DNA of 51,911 nt, from contig JABHZQ010000007.1 in the NCBI GenBank assembly GCA_018656555.1, forward strand, positions 1 to 51,911, read 5' to 3'. The position numbers were made by a program, and so were the translations under genes. Under the pieces are notes generated by a model. The model saw nothing but the letters and a program-made list of their open reading frames with translations, had not been told where the DNA came from and ran no database searches. Source of the stretch: an archaeon (GTDB taxonomy: Archaea; Nanobdellota; Nanobdellia; SCGC-AAA011-G17; GW2011-AR17). Of this stretch, positions 17,068 through 27,263 are shown one piece after another (positions within the stretch are counted from its first letter, which is position 1; each line of letters opens with the position of its first letter).

Positions 17068-19038
17068 CTATCTTGTCAATAGTCTTACTAAGATGATCAG
17101 GATCACAACCAGGATAATAATTCCTAGGATCCAGAACCACAATGTAGTGTCCCAATCTGAGATGCCTGCAAAGTTTCCAGTAATTTCATTACCTTCTCCA
17201 AAGTCGAGACTAATCAATTCTGATACAACGTCACCATCAGCATCTTGAACTTCAATAACTAGGTCATGGACACCAGTTGTATCAGTTTCTAGATTTAGGT
17301 AAACGTATGCATGAAGTGATTGTCCTGCTTTGATTGAACTTAGGTATTCAGTACCTTCAATGTCTCCCCAATTAACATCATCAACTTTCAAAGAGATTGT
17401 TGAATCTTCATCACCCATATTTTGGATAATTAATGGAATTGTTAACTGGTCTTGACCTTCAACATCAAAGTCGTTATCAACACTTAACTCAATTTCAACA
17501 CCTGAAACAAGGTCATCGTTTGGTTCTGTAGTTGAACCACCATCTGTACCATCTGTTCCATCTGCTGAACAAGAGTCAACATCAATACTAATAAGCTCTG
17601 AATCAAAAAGATCTCCAGATTCATCATAAAGCAAAATATCGATGTAATAGGTTCCTGCTACAAGATCTTCTGGTAAGTTTAGATTGAATGTAGATGTATA
17701 ATCATTGTCATTGTCATTATAGTCACCTAAATCAAATCCAGGTGTACTTTCACTAATATCCAATTCAGATTCACCAATTTCAATGTAAACATTGTCTTGT
17801 TCATCATTACCTACGCTCTCTACTTCTACTTCAAGAACATATGAATCTCCACATTCAAGGTCTGAAGGTGAAACTGAGGTAGATATGATTCTAACATCAT
17901 CATCTTCTCTATCAAAGTCGATTCTTACTCTTTCATAAGTACACTCATCGTCTTCGTCTCCATCTTCGTTAACCTTTACATATAAGTAATATGTATTGTC
18001 TTCATCAATATCTGTAGGTAATTCAAACTCAACATCAAAGTCTTGTTCTTCATCATCATCAATATTAACTGTATCAACATTTTCAGTTCTAACTTCTTCT
18101 CCTTCTGTAAGATCCCATAAGATTAGTTCAATTTCAACATCAATATCATCATTGTCATCATTTTGAACTTCGAATTCAACTGTAATGGATTCTCCAGGAG
18201 TGAAATCATCACCATTATCTGGTTCATCAATAGTTACTTCTAATTTGTTTCCTTGAAGACCATCTTCACAAATTTCTGCATCTAGATCAACATCTAAAAG
18301 GATCTCTGCTGTTGCAGTACCTGCACTTAGAGTAATTACACCTTCGTAAGGTTCTCCAGAATCAATATCATCATCAGCTGCTGTGTTTAAAGTAATATCT
18401 GCTGAATCTCCAGGTGCAAGAGCTGTTGGAATATTTGTAAATGTTAGAGTGATAGGATCACCATCATTGTCTTCCATTACACAAGGTCCATCTTGTACAC
18501 AGGTTGGATCATCATTTTCATCACTTACAAAATCAACATGAAATGCTAATGTGCTTGAACCAGTATTTGTAACTGAAATTGTAGAGTCTTCAGAATTATC
18601 TGGAAGTACTTCTACATCTAGAGTTGAAATACTAGTTGTGAAAGCATCTGCAGAGTTTACAGTTAGAGTTAATGTTGTTTGCTGTGTAGCTAGATCAACA
18701 TTCTCAGTACAAGTTACTGTAGATGTGTATGTTCCTGCCCCGATATTCTGTGGGACTGTTATTGAAAAATCTGAGGTTCCTGTCAATCCTGCTCCGATTC
18801 CAGTAATATCTGAAATTGTAGGAGCTACAATTGTGTAGGTTCCATCAGTTAAGTCTGTGGAAGTGCAAGTGAATGATAGATCAACTGCATCATCATTTTG
18901 CAATTCAAGTGTGTAGGATACGCTATCACCGATATCGCCACTACCAGAGTTTAAACTAACTATAGAAAAACTCGCAGCTGCAACGCAAACGATCCCTAGC
19001 AACATGATTGCTAATATGGCCAATAATAGCTTTTTCAT
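17068..19038 (-). CDS. Large acidic surface protein with CARDB/Ig-like repeats and C-terminal anchor
   Basis: 656 residues. A signal peptide (MKKLLLAILAIMLLGIVCVAAA) leads to at least five beta-sandwich repeats of the NPCBM/COG1470 or CARDB type (for example GDSYVLEVEVESVGNDEQDNVYIEIGE), strongly enriched in Asp and Thr. A C-terminal helix (DTTLWFWILGIIILVVILIILV) ends in RLLTR. The topology is that of a cell-surface or S-layer-associated protein. The anchor could be a simple type I membrane segment or an archaeosortase target; no canonical motif is visible. The TATA box GTTTTATAAGT (19,086-19,096) and a GGGGG ribosome site precede the ATG. Confidence 0.82.
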   Translation of the reverse strand: MKKLLLAILAIMLLGIVCVAAASFSIVSLNSGSGDIGDSVSYTLELQNDDAVDLSFTCTSTDLTDGTYTIVAPTISDITGIGAGLTGTSDFSITVPQNIGAGTYTSTVTCTENVDLATQQTTLTLTVNSADAFTTSISTLDVEVLPDNSEDSTISVTNTGSSTLAFHVDFVSDENDDPTCVQDGPCVMEDNDGDPITLTFTNIPTALAPGDSADITLNTAADDDIDSGEPYEGVITLSAGTATAEILLDVDLDAEICEDGLQGNKLEVTIDEPDNGDDFTPGESITVEFEVQNDDNDDIDVEIELILWDLTEGEEVRTENVDTVNIDDDEEQDFDVEFELPTDIDEDNTYYLYVKVNEDGDEDDECTYERVRIDFDREDDDVRIISTSVSPSDLECGDSYVLEVEVESVGNDEQDNVYIEIGESELDISESTPGFDLGDYNDNDNDYTSTFNLNLPEDLVAGTYYIDILLYDESGDLFDSELISIDVDSCSADGTDGTDGGSTTEPNDDLVSGVEIELSVDNDFDVEGQDQLTIPLIIQNMGDEDSTISLKVDDVNWGDIEGTEYLSSIKAGQSLHAYVYLNLETDTTGVHDLVIEVQDADGDVVSELISLDFGEGNEITGNFAGISDWDTTLWFWILGIIILVVILIILVRLLTR

Positions 19039-19138
19039 TATGTTTTACCCCCAAGTAAATTTTATAGTCTGTAAAATACATGTTTGTTTTATAAGTATTA
19101 TGTAATATAGAAGGGATTTTTGTCTCTATATGGGGACA

Positions 19139-22100
19139 TTAGATTTTTAGTGAAACTACCTTAGAAATACCTTCTTGCATAGAAACACCATAAATTACAT
19201 CTGCTTCTGAGATAACAGAGTCATTGTGTGAGATAACAATATACTGTGCTCCTTTTGCATATTTAGCTATTAGTTTGGATAATAGTTCGGAGTTTCTTTT
19301 GTCAAGAGCTGCATCAACCTCATCCATTAGATAGAACCAGGATGGCTCGAATTCTTGTATTGCGAAGATGAATGAAAGAGCTGCTAGGGTTTTTTCTCCA
19401 CCTGAAAGGCCTTTGATATCTAAATATCTAGAACCTGCTATTTTTACTCTTATGTCTACACCAGATTCAAATATGTTTTCTTCGTCTTCTATTAGAAGCT
19501 CTGCAACTCCTTTTGTGGATAATGATGTAAAGATCTCTTTGAAGTTTCGCTCAAGCAGTTTGAAAGTTTTCATGAAAACATCTTTTTTCTTGGTTTCAAT
19601 CTCATACATTAATTTTAGAACATCATCTTTTTCTACCTTTAAGGTGTCATGTTTTTCTAAAAGTAGGGCATATTCTTTGTTTACTCTTTCATAGATTTCT
19701 AGAGCTCTTAGGTTTACATTTCCAAGAGTTCTTAGCATGTTTTCAAAGTTTTTAATTTCTGCATTAAGATCTTCAATTGAAATACTTCTTCTTAGTTGTA
19801 CTTTTTCATATTGTTCAAATTCTTTCTTTAATCCTTCTACTTCACCAGAAAGAACTGCTTTTCTTACATTAACATCATTTCTTCTACCTTCTACAGACCT
19901 TATTCTTTCTTCTTGTCTGATAAGGTTAGTGTCTTTGTTTTGTATTTCTTTTTCAAATCTGGATCTTTTCTTGAATAGTCCTTGGTATTCAGCATAGAAC
20001 TTTCTTTGATTTGCTTCTTTAATCTTTAATATGTCTTTGTTTCCTGCTAAATCTTCTATTAGTTCTTTTTGTTCTTGGTTGAATTCTTCATATTCCTTAT
20101 CACTGTTTTTTAGGATTGTAAGTGTTTTTTCTTGTTCTGATTTGTATAACCCTATTTGATCTTTTAAAGAATTTACTTCTGAGTCTCCTTTGATTATTGA
20201 TTCTCTTACACTATTTTTCTCATCTTCAAATCTAGTTAACTCTTGGTTAAATTCAGAACTATTTAATTTTGATAATTTTTCTCTATGAGTGTTTCTCTCT
20301 TTCTTTGCTCTTTCAAGTTCAACATCAATTGATTTAACATCTTGTTCAAATCCTTTGATATCTTTTTCAAATGTCTTTAGAGCTTGTAATAGTTCTCTTT
20401 TGTTATTTACTAGGTCTTTTTCATCCTCTCCAGCATCGAATTTAACCTCAGCCGCTTTGATCTCTGCTTCTAGTACTGCTTTTCTTTCTCTTAGACTTAT
20501 GATCTCTTCTTCATTTGCAAATTTCTTTTTCTCTAAAAGTTCTACTGTGTTTTGTAGTCTAGAAATATCAGCTTCTAGGTTTTGCATTCCTCTATTTACA
20601 TCTTTTTCTTGGAATCCTAAGCCAGTTTTTCTTCTGTAACCCCCAACCATTGCTCCAGACACTTCAACTAGGTCTCCATCTAGAGTTACCATTCTTGATC
20701 TTCCAATACCTAATTTCCTAGCTGTTGAAAGACTCTCTACAACTAGAGTTCCTGCAAATACATATTTGAATACATTTTGGAATTTAGAATCATACTTTAC
20801 AAGATCTATTGCTAAACCTTGAACACCACTTTCATTTTTTAGTCTTTTAACTTCTGGAGAGATAATCTTTTCCTTAAGTTTGTTTAAGGGTAGGAAGGTA
20901 ACAACTCCGGATTTACTATCTTTTAGTATTTGTATACATTTAGCTGCAACTGTATCTGTTGATACAACCACACTTCTTAATCTTGCTCCTGCTGCAACTT
21001 CAAGTGCTAATGAATATTTGGAGTCCACCTGTCCTAAGTCTGCTACTTGGCCATAGACCCCTTGAATCTTCATATCTTTTATCTTTTGGATTGCAAAATT
21101 ACTAGATGCTGCTTCTTTGATTCCTATACTTCTTGTTCTAAGTTTTGTATACTCATCATTGGCATCCATTAGTTTATTTCTTGCTGTTCCAAGTTGAACT
21201 GAGAAAACTGAACTTTCATTTAGTGAATTTGTTAATTTTTTTGTAACCTCTTTGAATTCTTCTCTGTTTATTTTTAGTTTTACAAGTTTTTGTTTATCCT
21301 CTTCCTTAAGATTTAGAGTCTTTTCAATTCTTTCTTGTATTGTGCTTAATTGGTATTCTATCTTATCTTTTTCTCTAATTACTTGTTGTCTCTTTTCTTC
21401 TGCATCTAATACTTGTCTTTGTTTGTCTTCTACTTTTTTATCCAATTCATCAATTTTTTGTGAAATATCTTCTTTATCTTCAATCCCATTTCTTTTTTTG
21501 TAACTAGCTATGTTTCTTTCTATTGAATCTTGCTTTTTCAAGAAGTTTTCTTTATTTTTTAGAATTGAATCTCTTTTTACTGTTAAAGATTTAATTGTTT
21601 TTTCTGATTCAGTTAGAGAGTCTCTTAAGCTCTTTTTTCTATCTTTTATTTTCTTTAATTCATTCTCAACAACATCTTTTCTTGTGGATAGTTTGATTAT
21701 GCTTGTTTTTAGCTCTTCTATTTCTTTTGCTAATTCTCTCTGCCTTTTGTCACCTTTTTCATTTAATTCATTATTAATAGATTCTATTTCTTTTTTCTTA
21801 TCAATTATCTCTGCCTTTATTTGATTGATTCCCTCTTGAATTTTGCTGACCTCTTTTTCATAATTAGCAAATTTCTTTTCTTCAATGTCCAGCCTTTCTT
21901 GTTTGCCTTTTAGAAGGAAATTTATTTTTGTTGCTTTGTTTCTTTCAATATTCTTTTCTAATTCTTTGTATTTTATTGCTTGATCTCTGTCTTTCTTTAG
22001 ATCTTTTAGGGTTTTTTCCCTTTCAGTTAGAATAATATCAGCTTCATTTAATTTTTCTTGAACCTTATTAAGTTCGTTCATTGCTTTGTCTTTCTTTTCT

Positions 22101-22615
22101 TCAAAAACAGATATACCTGCGATCTCTTCAATTATCTCTCTTCTATCTCCACTCTTCATGTCCATGAATCTTGCAATGTCTCCTTGAAGGACTATGTTGT
22201 GTCCATCTGGATCTATTCTTGCAGTTCTTAGTAGGTCTACAACTTGGGTTCTTGTTCTTACTTTATCATTAATGTAATACTTACTGTTTCCTGTTTTTTT
22301 AACAATCCTTGTAACCTTGATCTCTTTTTCTTCTAATGGAAATGACTTATTATCATTACAGAAATAGATAGAAACCTCTGCTTCTTTTGCAGGTGATCCT
22401 TTTTTTCCACCATTGTAGATTAAGTTTGCGGATTTTTCAGCTCTTAAGCCTCTTGCCGAGCTTTTACCTAGAACAAAACAGATTGCATCTACTACATTGG
22501 ACTTTCCATTACCATTTGGACCGATAACACAATTGAAATTGTCTCCTAGAAGTACCTCTGTTTTTTTGGCAAATGACTTGAATCCCCTCGCAGTAATCTT
22601 CTTAATTATGGTCAT
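19139..22615 (-). CDS. smc: Chromosome segregation protein SMC
   Basis: 1158 residues, full length. The P-loop is GPNGNGKS at residues 32-39 (the more usual form is GPNGSGKS). Long coiled coils flank a hinge domain (GVYGQVADLGQVDSKYSLALEVAAG...RSVVVSTDT...). The ABC signature LSGGEK is near residue 1070 and Walker B FYLMDEVDAALD near 1097. SMC dimers condense and segregate chromosomes with ScpA/ScpB kleisin partners, which are not in this window. A TATA box (TATATAAATC on the complementary strand, 22,637-22,648) lies 22-33 bases ahead of the ATG. Confidence 0.97.
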   Translation of the reverse strand: MTIIKKITARGFKSFAKKTEVLLGDNFNCVIGPNGNGKSNVVDAICFVLGKSSARGLRAEKSANLIYNGGKKGSPAKEAEVSIYFCNDNKSFPLEEKEIKVTRIVKKTGNSKYYINDKVRTRTQVVDLLRTARIDPDGHNIVLQGDIARFMDMKSGDRREIIEEIAGISVFEEKKDKAMNELNKVQEKLNEADIILTEREKTLKDLKKDRDQAIKYKELEKNIERNKATKINFLLKGKQERLDIEEKKFANYEKEVSKIQEGINQIKAEIIDKKKEIESINNELNEKGDKRQRELAKEIEELKTSIIKLSTRKDVVENELKKIKDRKKSLRDSLTESEKTIKSLTVKRDSILKNKENFLKKQDSIERNIASYKKRNGIEDKEDISQKIDELDKKVEDKQRQVLDAEEKRQQVIREKDKIEYQLSTIQERIEKTLNLKEEDKQKLVKLKINREEFKEVTKKLTNSLNESSVFSVQLGTARNKLMDANDEYTKLRTRSIGIKEAASSNFAIQKIKDMKIQGVYGQVADLGQVDSKYSLALEVAAGARLRSVVVSTDTVAAKCIQILKDSKSGVVTFLPLNKLKEKIISPEVKRLKNESGVQGLAIDLVKYDSKFQNVFKYVFAGTLVVESLSTARKLGIGRSRMVTLDGDLVEVSGAMVGGYRRKTGLGFQEKDVNRGMQNLEADISRLQNTVELLEKKKFANEEEIISLRERKAVLEAEIKAAEVKFDAGEDEKDLVNNKRELLQALKTFEKDIKGFEQDVKSIDVELERAKKERNTHREKLSKLNSSEFNQELTRFEDEKNSVRESIIKGDSEVNSLKDQIGLYKSEQEKTLTILKNSDKEYEEFNQEQKELIEDLAGNKDILKIKEANQRKFYAEYQGLFKKRSRFEKEIQNKDTNLIRQEERIRSVEGRRNDVNVRKAVLSGEVEGLKKEFEQYEKVQLRRSISIEDLNAEIKNFENMLRTLGNVNLRALEIYERVNKEYALLLEKHDTLKVEKDDVLKLMYEIETKKKDVFMKTFKLLERNFKEIFTSLSTKGVAELLIEDEENIFESGVDIRVKIAGSRYLDIKGLSGGEKTLAALSFIFAIQEFEPSWFYLMDEVDAALDKRNSELLSKLIAKYAKGAQYIVISHNDSVISEADVIYGVSMQEGISKVVSLKI

Positions 22616-22663
22616 TATTTAATCCTACTATTATAGTATATATAAATCTTTTTATTTTTATAT

Positions 22664-23293
22664 CTATATTAAAGTGGTTTGTTGTACTCTCTTGTAAGAA
22701 GCCCAAGTTTTTCTAAATATTTCGGGGTATTTTTTATGGTATTTTTTTAGAAATTCTTTGGTTTTTGGGTCTGCTGGATATCCCGAACCTAGATCTCCAT
22801 ATTTTTCTCTGAGTTTTTTTACTTCTGCATCCCTTGTTACTTTTGCTAGAATTGAAGCTGCACTAACAATTGGATAAGTATCATCTGCTTTATTTTCTAC
22901 TATCAATTTTGTAGGTTGTTTCATAAGATTTTCCATGTAATCTTTGAATGCAGTGTTATTATTACTTGGGCAATCCACATAAGCTGTATCTGCTTTTAGG
23001 TAGTTGATAGTCATTGCATATTTAATTGCTTCAAGCCAGTTTAGATTTAGAGTAGGAGAATTGAGTGCATCATCTATTTCTTGGGGTGGGATTATGAATA
23101 TTTTGTATTTTGTTATTTCTTTTATTTTAGGAAATAGTTCATCTCTTTGTTTTGGTGATAATAGTTTAGAATCCTTTGGATTAAGAGCTAATAGTTTAGG
23201 TAGATCTTTTTCATCTATTGCAACTCCAGCTACTACTAATGGACCGATCAATGGTCCTCTTCCAGCCTCATCTACTCCACAAATTATTGTCAT
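22664..23293 (-). CDS. rnhB: Ribonuclease HII
   Basis: 209 residues, typical for archaeal type 2 RNase H. It cleaves the RNA strand of RNA-DNA hybrids, including single ribonucleotides in DNA. The first catalytic pair Asp8-Glu9 is in CGVDEAGRGPLIGPLVVAG, a further Asp in AYVDCPS, and SAASILAKVTRD carries the fourth. LGSGYPADPKT is the conserved C-terminal stretch. Confidence 0.96.
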   Translation of the reverse strand: MTIICGVDEAGRGPLIGPLVVAGVAIDEKDLPKLLALNPKDSKLLSPKQRDELFPKIKEITKYKIFIIPPQEIDDALNSPTLNLNWLEAIKYAMTINYLKADTAYVDCPSNNNTAFKDYMENLMKQPTKLIVENKADDTYPIVSAASILAKVTRDAEVKKLREKYGDLGSGYPADPKTKEFLKKYHKKYPEIFRKTWASYKRVQQTTLI

Positions 23294-23346
23294 GAGTGAT
23301 ATATTTCCTTCTAGTTTTTATAATTTGTGTTAAAAGAAAAAGAAAA

Positions 23347-23757
23347 TTATTGAGGAAAATCAATTTTTCCAATTTTTTTATTCATGAAAACAGCTGTTAA
23401 TTCCAGTTTTTTCATTGCATTAAGATCTTTTTCAAGAGCTATAGTAGCTGTTTGATAAGCTGGAGGTAATGTATCTTTATTGTATGCGACAAAAGATGTT
23501 TCAGCTATTTTCAATGTAGCTTTAACTTCTCCCATTTTATCTGTTTCCATTCCTGCATTTTGTAATGCTTCAAGAATTCTAGATTTGTATTCCAGTTGAT
23601 TTCCGCCTGGAAAAGATTCCCATTCTTTTATTACTCTATTAGATTTAAAAGTTCTACTAGTTTCCAAATGAGTGATAGTGTAGTCAAAATGCGACTCTTT
23701 GTTAGTAGGATGTAAACTGAAGGACAAAGCAACCCTCAAACTAATTTGATCTTCCAT
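23347..23757 (-). CDS. Hypothetical soluble protein
   Basis: 136 residues, no signal or membrane segment. It looks like an alternating beta/helix domain: ISLRVALSFSLHP, HFDYTITHLETSRTF, KATLKIAETSFVAYN, LELTAVFMNKKIGKIDF. I recognise no family. It lies between RNase HII and the divergent kae1 with its own AT-rich upstream region. Confidence 0.55.
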   Translation of the reverse strand: MEDQISLRVALSFSLHPTNKESHFDYTITHLETSRTFKSNRVIKEWESFPGGNQLEYKSRILEALQNAGMETDKMGEVKATLKIAETSFVAYNKDTLPPAYQTATIALEKDLNAMKKLELTAVFMNKKIGKIDFPQ

Positions 23758-23813
23758 AATAATATCTTGAATTCTATAGTTTAAAATATTTTCTATACTC
23801 TATTTAGTCAAAA

Positions 23814-23824
23814 CCTATATAAAG
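23814..23824 (+). promoter_or_regulatory. TATA box of kae1
   Basis: CCTATATAAAG lies 22-32 bases ahead of the kae1 ATG, giving a leaderless or nearly leaderless transcript. Confidence 0.55.
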
Positions 23825-23845
23825 TACTTAAAATAATTTCTAAAT

Positions 23846-24820
23846 ATGATTGTTTTAGGTATAGAATCAACGGCTCATACTTTTGGTGTAGGTGTCACAA
23901 AAGATAAGAAAATTCTAGTAAATGAAAAAGATACTTTTACAACTAAAGAAGGGGGGATGATTCCTAATGAGGTTAGAGAACACCATGAAAAGGTTAAGGA
24001 TAAGGTTCTTAGAAGGGCTTTAAGAAAAGCAAAAGTTACTATAAAAGATGTTGACTTGATTTCATTCTCCCATGCACCAGGATTAGCACCTGCATTAATT
24101 GTAGGAAGAGATTTTGTGGAAACACTCGCAAAGAAATATAACATACCAATCATAGGAGTTAATCATATTGTTGCACATTTAGAAATAGGACTTGCAACTA
24201 CAAAAGCAAAGGATCCTATTTTTTTATTCACTTCTGGAGCAAATACACAAATTATTGCACATGAGGGTGATTACTATAGAGTTTTTGGAGAAGCACTTTC
24301 AATTGCAGTTGGAAATGCATTAGATAAGTTTGGAAGGAATATTGGTTTAGGATTTCCAGCAGGACCAAAGATAGAACTTTTAGCAAAGGAAGGTAAATAT
24401 GTAGAATTACCTTACAAGGTAAAAGGTATGGATGTTGATTTCTCTGGTATTGTAACAAAGGCAACCCAATTATATGAAAAAGGAGTTCCAAAAGAAGATT
24501 TATGTTTCTCATTTCAAGAGACTTGTTTTGCAATGTTGGTAGAAGTTACTGAAAGAGCTCTAGCACATTGTGAGAAAAAAGAAGTTTTACTTATTGGTGG
24601 AGTTGCAGCTAACAAAAGATTTTCAGATATGTTAGATATAATGGCTAAGGCGAGAAAAGCAAAAGCTTATACTGTTCCTTTTGAGTATGCTGGAGATCAA
24701 GGTGCTATGATTGCCTATCTTGGAGATGTTATGTATAATAGTAAGAATTATAAAGCTCCAGGTGTTATAGATATTGATCCTAGACAGAGGATAGATGATA
24801 TTAAAACATTTTGGAGGTGA
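23846..24820 (+). CDS. kae1: Kae1, tRNA t6A threonylcarbamoyltransferase subunit
   Basis: 324 residues, ASKHA fold. It transfers the threonylcarbamoyl group to A37 of ANN-decoding tRNAs within the KEOPS complex. The start MIVLGIESTAHTFGVGV, the metal-binding His107 and His111 (VNHIVAHLE), SHAPGLAPALIVGRDF, and the C-terminal EYAGDQGAMIAYLG are diagnostic of the archaeal form. Bud32 is not fused to it, unlike in some archaea. A 10-base Shine-Dalgarno for the next gene overlaps its stop codon. Confidence 0.96.
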   Translation: MIVLGIESTAHTFGVGVTKDKKILVNEKDTFTTKEGGMIPNEVREHHEKVKDKVLRRALRKAKVTIKDVDLISFSHAPGLAPALIVGRDFVETLAKKYNIPIIGVNHIVAHLEIGLATTKAKDPIFLFTSGANTQIIAHEGDYYRVFGEALSIAVGNALDKFGRNIGLGFPAGPKIELLAKEGKYVELPYKVKGMDVDFSGIVTKATQLYEKGVPKEDLCFSFQETCFAMLVEVTERALAHCEKKEVLLIGGVAANKRFSDMLDIMAKARKAKAYTVPFEYAGDQGAMIAYLGDVMYNSKNYKAPGVIDIDPRQRIDDIKTFWR

Positions 24821-24822
24821 TC
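24813..24822 (+). promoter_or_regulatory. Ten-base Shine-Dalgarno deciding a TTG start
   Basis: GGAGGTGATC, the exact complement of the usual 16S rRNA tail, straddles the kae1 stop codon and sits 3 bases ahead of the TTG at 24,826. It implies translational coupling with kae1. Confidence 0.75.
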
Positions 24823-24825
24823 ATT

Positions 24826-25179
24826 TTGTCTGAGGAAAGTATATGGATTCTTATACCTGTAGTTGCTTTGCTAGTTGTTGCTTTAGCAGTCTACTTGAGA
24901 TATAGAAAGGATATGGCACTTATTGCAAAGGGAGGTAAACTTCCAACTAAAGATAGAGCACCAGAAGGCGATTTAGCAACAGGTTTAATTCTTTTAGGAT
25001 TAGGAATTGCTTTGTATCTTGGTTTCTTTTATGGACTTGGCGGTTTTGGAGCTTATATGATTGCACCACTAGTGCTTTTCTTTGTGGGTATTGCATTCTT
25101 GTTATTGTATTGGGCTAAGAAACCTAAAAAGGTTAAAGCTAAGAAAGTAAAACCAAAAACTAAGAAAAAGAAGAGATAA
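24826..25179 (+). CDS. Small membrane protein with basic tail
   Basis: About 117 residues from a TTG at 24,826 (MSEESIWILIPVV). The sequence GGAGGTGATC just ahead of it is a full 10-base match to the 16S rRNA 3' end with 3 bases of spacing, so this TTG is preferred over the more upstream in-frame TTG at 24,811. Three hydrophobic segments (WILIPVVALLVVALAVYL, LATGLILLGLGIALYLGFFYG, YMIAPLVLFFVGIAFLLLYW) are followed by a lysine-rich tail (KKPKKVKAKKVK). It may be an anchor near KEOPS or the membrane surface. Family unknown. Confidence 0.75.
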   Translation: MSEESIWILIPVVALLVVALAVYLRYRKDMALIAKGGKLPTKDRAPEGDLATGLILLGLGIALYLGFFYGLGGFGAYMIAPLVLFFVGIAFLLLYWAKKPKKVKAKKVKPKTKKKKR

Positions 25180-25193
25180 TTTTTTTTATTTTT

Positions 25194-26306
25194 TTATCCT
25201 GTTCCAGTTTGAACTTTTAGAAAGGTTCCATCACCATCTAAACCTTCAACAGATAGTTCATCTATTGTTTCTTCTAATTGTACTAATTGTCCACTTCGGT
25301 ATAGTCTTCCATCTGGAGTTATTCTAAATTCTGATGCACCAGGTCTTTCAAGAATTTCAGCTGCAAATGCATGAGCACTTCTTGCTGCATCTAGTGGACT
25401 TGATCCTGCAAGAACATCTAAAGTAAATTTAACTGAGTATGCATCTCCTGCACCGGCAGGATTTATAGGATTTGCAACAACCATCCCAGAAGTAAGAGAG
25501 AAATCATGCTTATCTCCTCCAGTATATATTGTTGATCCTTTTGATCCTTTTGTAACTACAATTAAAGAAAGGGGGCTTAACTTTCTTGCAAAAAGTTTAG
25601 GTAGAGCTTCAGTATCCCCATCATAAAGATTATCAGCAACTATTTGTGCTTCTGTTTCATTTAAGAACAATAAAGAAGAATAATCAACAATGTCATCAAA
25701 TAAAGATTCGTCAAATGTTGGATTTTCTAAAGTCCCCAATCTTGGACCTGGAGTGTAAACCACAAAACCTCTATCAAAATGCTCTGATGTTAAAATGTCT
25801 CTTGCAAATCCTGGATGAGTTGTGGGTAGATGAAAAACATCTGTAAGTGCAATAGCTTGTCTAAAGTCGTCTGCTTTTAATCTATCAAATCTTCTTGAAG
25901 CTCTTTGATCATACCAAGTTCTTACTTGATCTTTAGACATATTTCCAAGAAGATATGCACATCTAGACATATTTCCAGTATCTTTTAATATACCACCAAT
26001 ATCAGCTAATTCTAGTGCTTCATAAGCTCTTCTTGCTGCTGCAGCATATTGATCTTTGCATCTTCCAAGAACAGTTAGTACTGCAAGTTTTGTAACTCTT
26101 CCAGAAAGATATGATGCTGTATTAAAACCAGGACCTCCCACCCAAGTAGTAGCCTCCCCTCCAAATCTATCTACAAATGTTTGAACTGGATCCTCAGAAC
26201 CACTTATTTCAGCAGCAACCCTACTATAATTTGTTTCGTGGTATGGAGTTACAATATCTAATGTTGTATTCCCAACAACCCAATTATTTTGAAACCTGGA
26301 ATCCAT
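25194..26306 (-). CDS. PfkB-family sugar/nucleoside kinase
   Basis: 370 residues, ribokinase fold. N-terminal WVGGPGFNTASYLSGRVTKLAVLTVLGRC is the substrate-binding glycine motif (PfkB signature 1). NPAGAGDAYSVKF near the C-terminus is signature 2, with Asp288 as the likely catalytic base. LLFLNETEAQIVADN and LIVVTKGSKGSTIY match the middle strands. It phosphorylates a sugar or nucleoside hydroxyl; the substrate is not evident. The C-terminus is about 40 residues longer than usual. Confidence 0.88.
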   Translation of the reverse strand: MDSRFQNNWVVGNTTLDIVTPYHETNYSRVAAEISGSEDPVQTFVDRFGGEATTWVGGPGFNTASYLSGRVTKLAVLTVLGRCKDQYAAAARRAYEALELADIGGILKDTGNMSRCAYLLGNMSKDQVRTWYDQRASRRFDRLKADDFRQAIALTDVFHLPTTHPGFARDILTSEHFDRGFVVYTPGPRLGTLENPTFDESLFDDIVDYSSLLFLNETEAQIVADNLYDGDTEALPKLFARKLSPLSLIVVTKGSKGSTIYTGGDKHDFSLTSGMVVANPINPAGAGDAYSVKFTLDVLAGSSPLDAARSAHAFAAEILERPGASEFRITPDGRLYRSGQLVQLEETIDELSVEGLDGDGTFLKVQTGTG

Positions 26307-26348
26307 TTTTTAAACTTATTTTTTGAAATTTGTTTCCTCTTTAAAAGT

Positions 26349-27200
26349 TTAACTATTTTTAAATAGTTTAAGTTCTGTCTCTAAAACACTCTTTGTGAAT
26401 GCTGTATCCTTTATTACGACCAATTTGAAATTTCCTTTTTCATGAATTATTTCAATTAATTCTCTTAAATTTATTCCTCTAAAATCTCTATTTTTATTGA
26501 AAAACTTTACTATTTTTTTATTGATATCTTCATCTAAATATATATTGAATAGTAAATCTCCAAATACATTGTGGGTCCATTGTATTCCATCTTTTGTTGG
26601 AGTGAAATGAACATTAATTCCTATACTCTTCTCATATTCACAGCACCATTTGTTTAATGTGTACTTTAAAGCGGTTATTCCATAGACATCTGCTTTTATC
26701 TTTGAGAAGATTCTTCTTTCTTCCATAGGATAGAGTAAAGGCCACCAATTATTGGAATAATGCATCAATATTGTATTTTTTTGTGGAAAAAGATCACTAT
26801 AGTAATCAAATAGTTCTAGGAAGAATGCATCTATTTCATTATAGGAACTAAAATCAAAGGATACCGTGTCTCCATCTCTTTTCAAATCTAGCAGTCTTAA
26901 GATAGAATTTCTCTTCTTTGAAGAGTAGTTGGAGAGGACTAAATCTGTAGAGAATCTTACCTCTTGTAACCAATGAATGTTTAATTGGAACTTTTGATCT
27001 TTCTTTATTGCAATTTTATCGTCGATAAGATTGTTTATTTCTTTGTGAATTGCTTGATAGGATACTGATTTATTATAATTCTTCTTTAATAATAATTTCA
27101 ACTTTTTGATTGAAAGAGGGAAATCAGTTGTTAAAATATTGACTATCATTTCCCTTACTTTGGTGGGCTTAGAACTGGGGGTAAGAGCTTTTATTACCAT
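26349..27200 (-). CDS. Winged-helix transcription regulator, TrmB-like
   Basis: 283 residues. The N-terminal helix-turn-helix (VREMIVNILTTDFPLSIKKLKLLLKKNYNKSVSYQAIHKEINNLIDDKIAIKK) is followed by a mixed alpha/beta domain with FLELFDYYSDLFPQKNTILMHYSNNWWPLLYP, GITALKYTLNKWCCEYEKSIG and FFNKNRDFRGINLRELIEI. This resembles the DPANN winged-helix proteins with a TrmB or PLD-like effector domain. A TATA box (ATATATAAAAC, 27,223-27,233) is placed to serve both this gene and its divergent neighbour. Target unknown. Confidence 0.65.
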   Translation of the reverse strand: MVIKALTPSSKPTKVREMIVNILTTDFPLSIKKLKLLLKKNYNKSVSYQAIHKEINNLIDDKIAIKKDQKFQLNIHWLQEVRFSTDLVLSNYSSKKRNSILRLLDLKRDGDTVSFDFSSYNEIDAFFLELFDYYSDLFPQKNTILMHYSNNWWPLLYPMEERRIFSKIKADVYGITALKYTLNKWCCEYEKSIGINVHFTPTKDGIQWTHNVFGDLLFNIYLDEDINKKIVKFFNKNRDFRGINLRELIEIIHEKGNFKLVVIKDTAFTKSVLETELKLFKNS

Positions 27201-27263
27201 ATTTTAGGAAAATGATATTGCAATATATAAAACTTCTTATTATCTTTTTTTTAAACCTTTTGG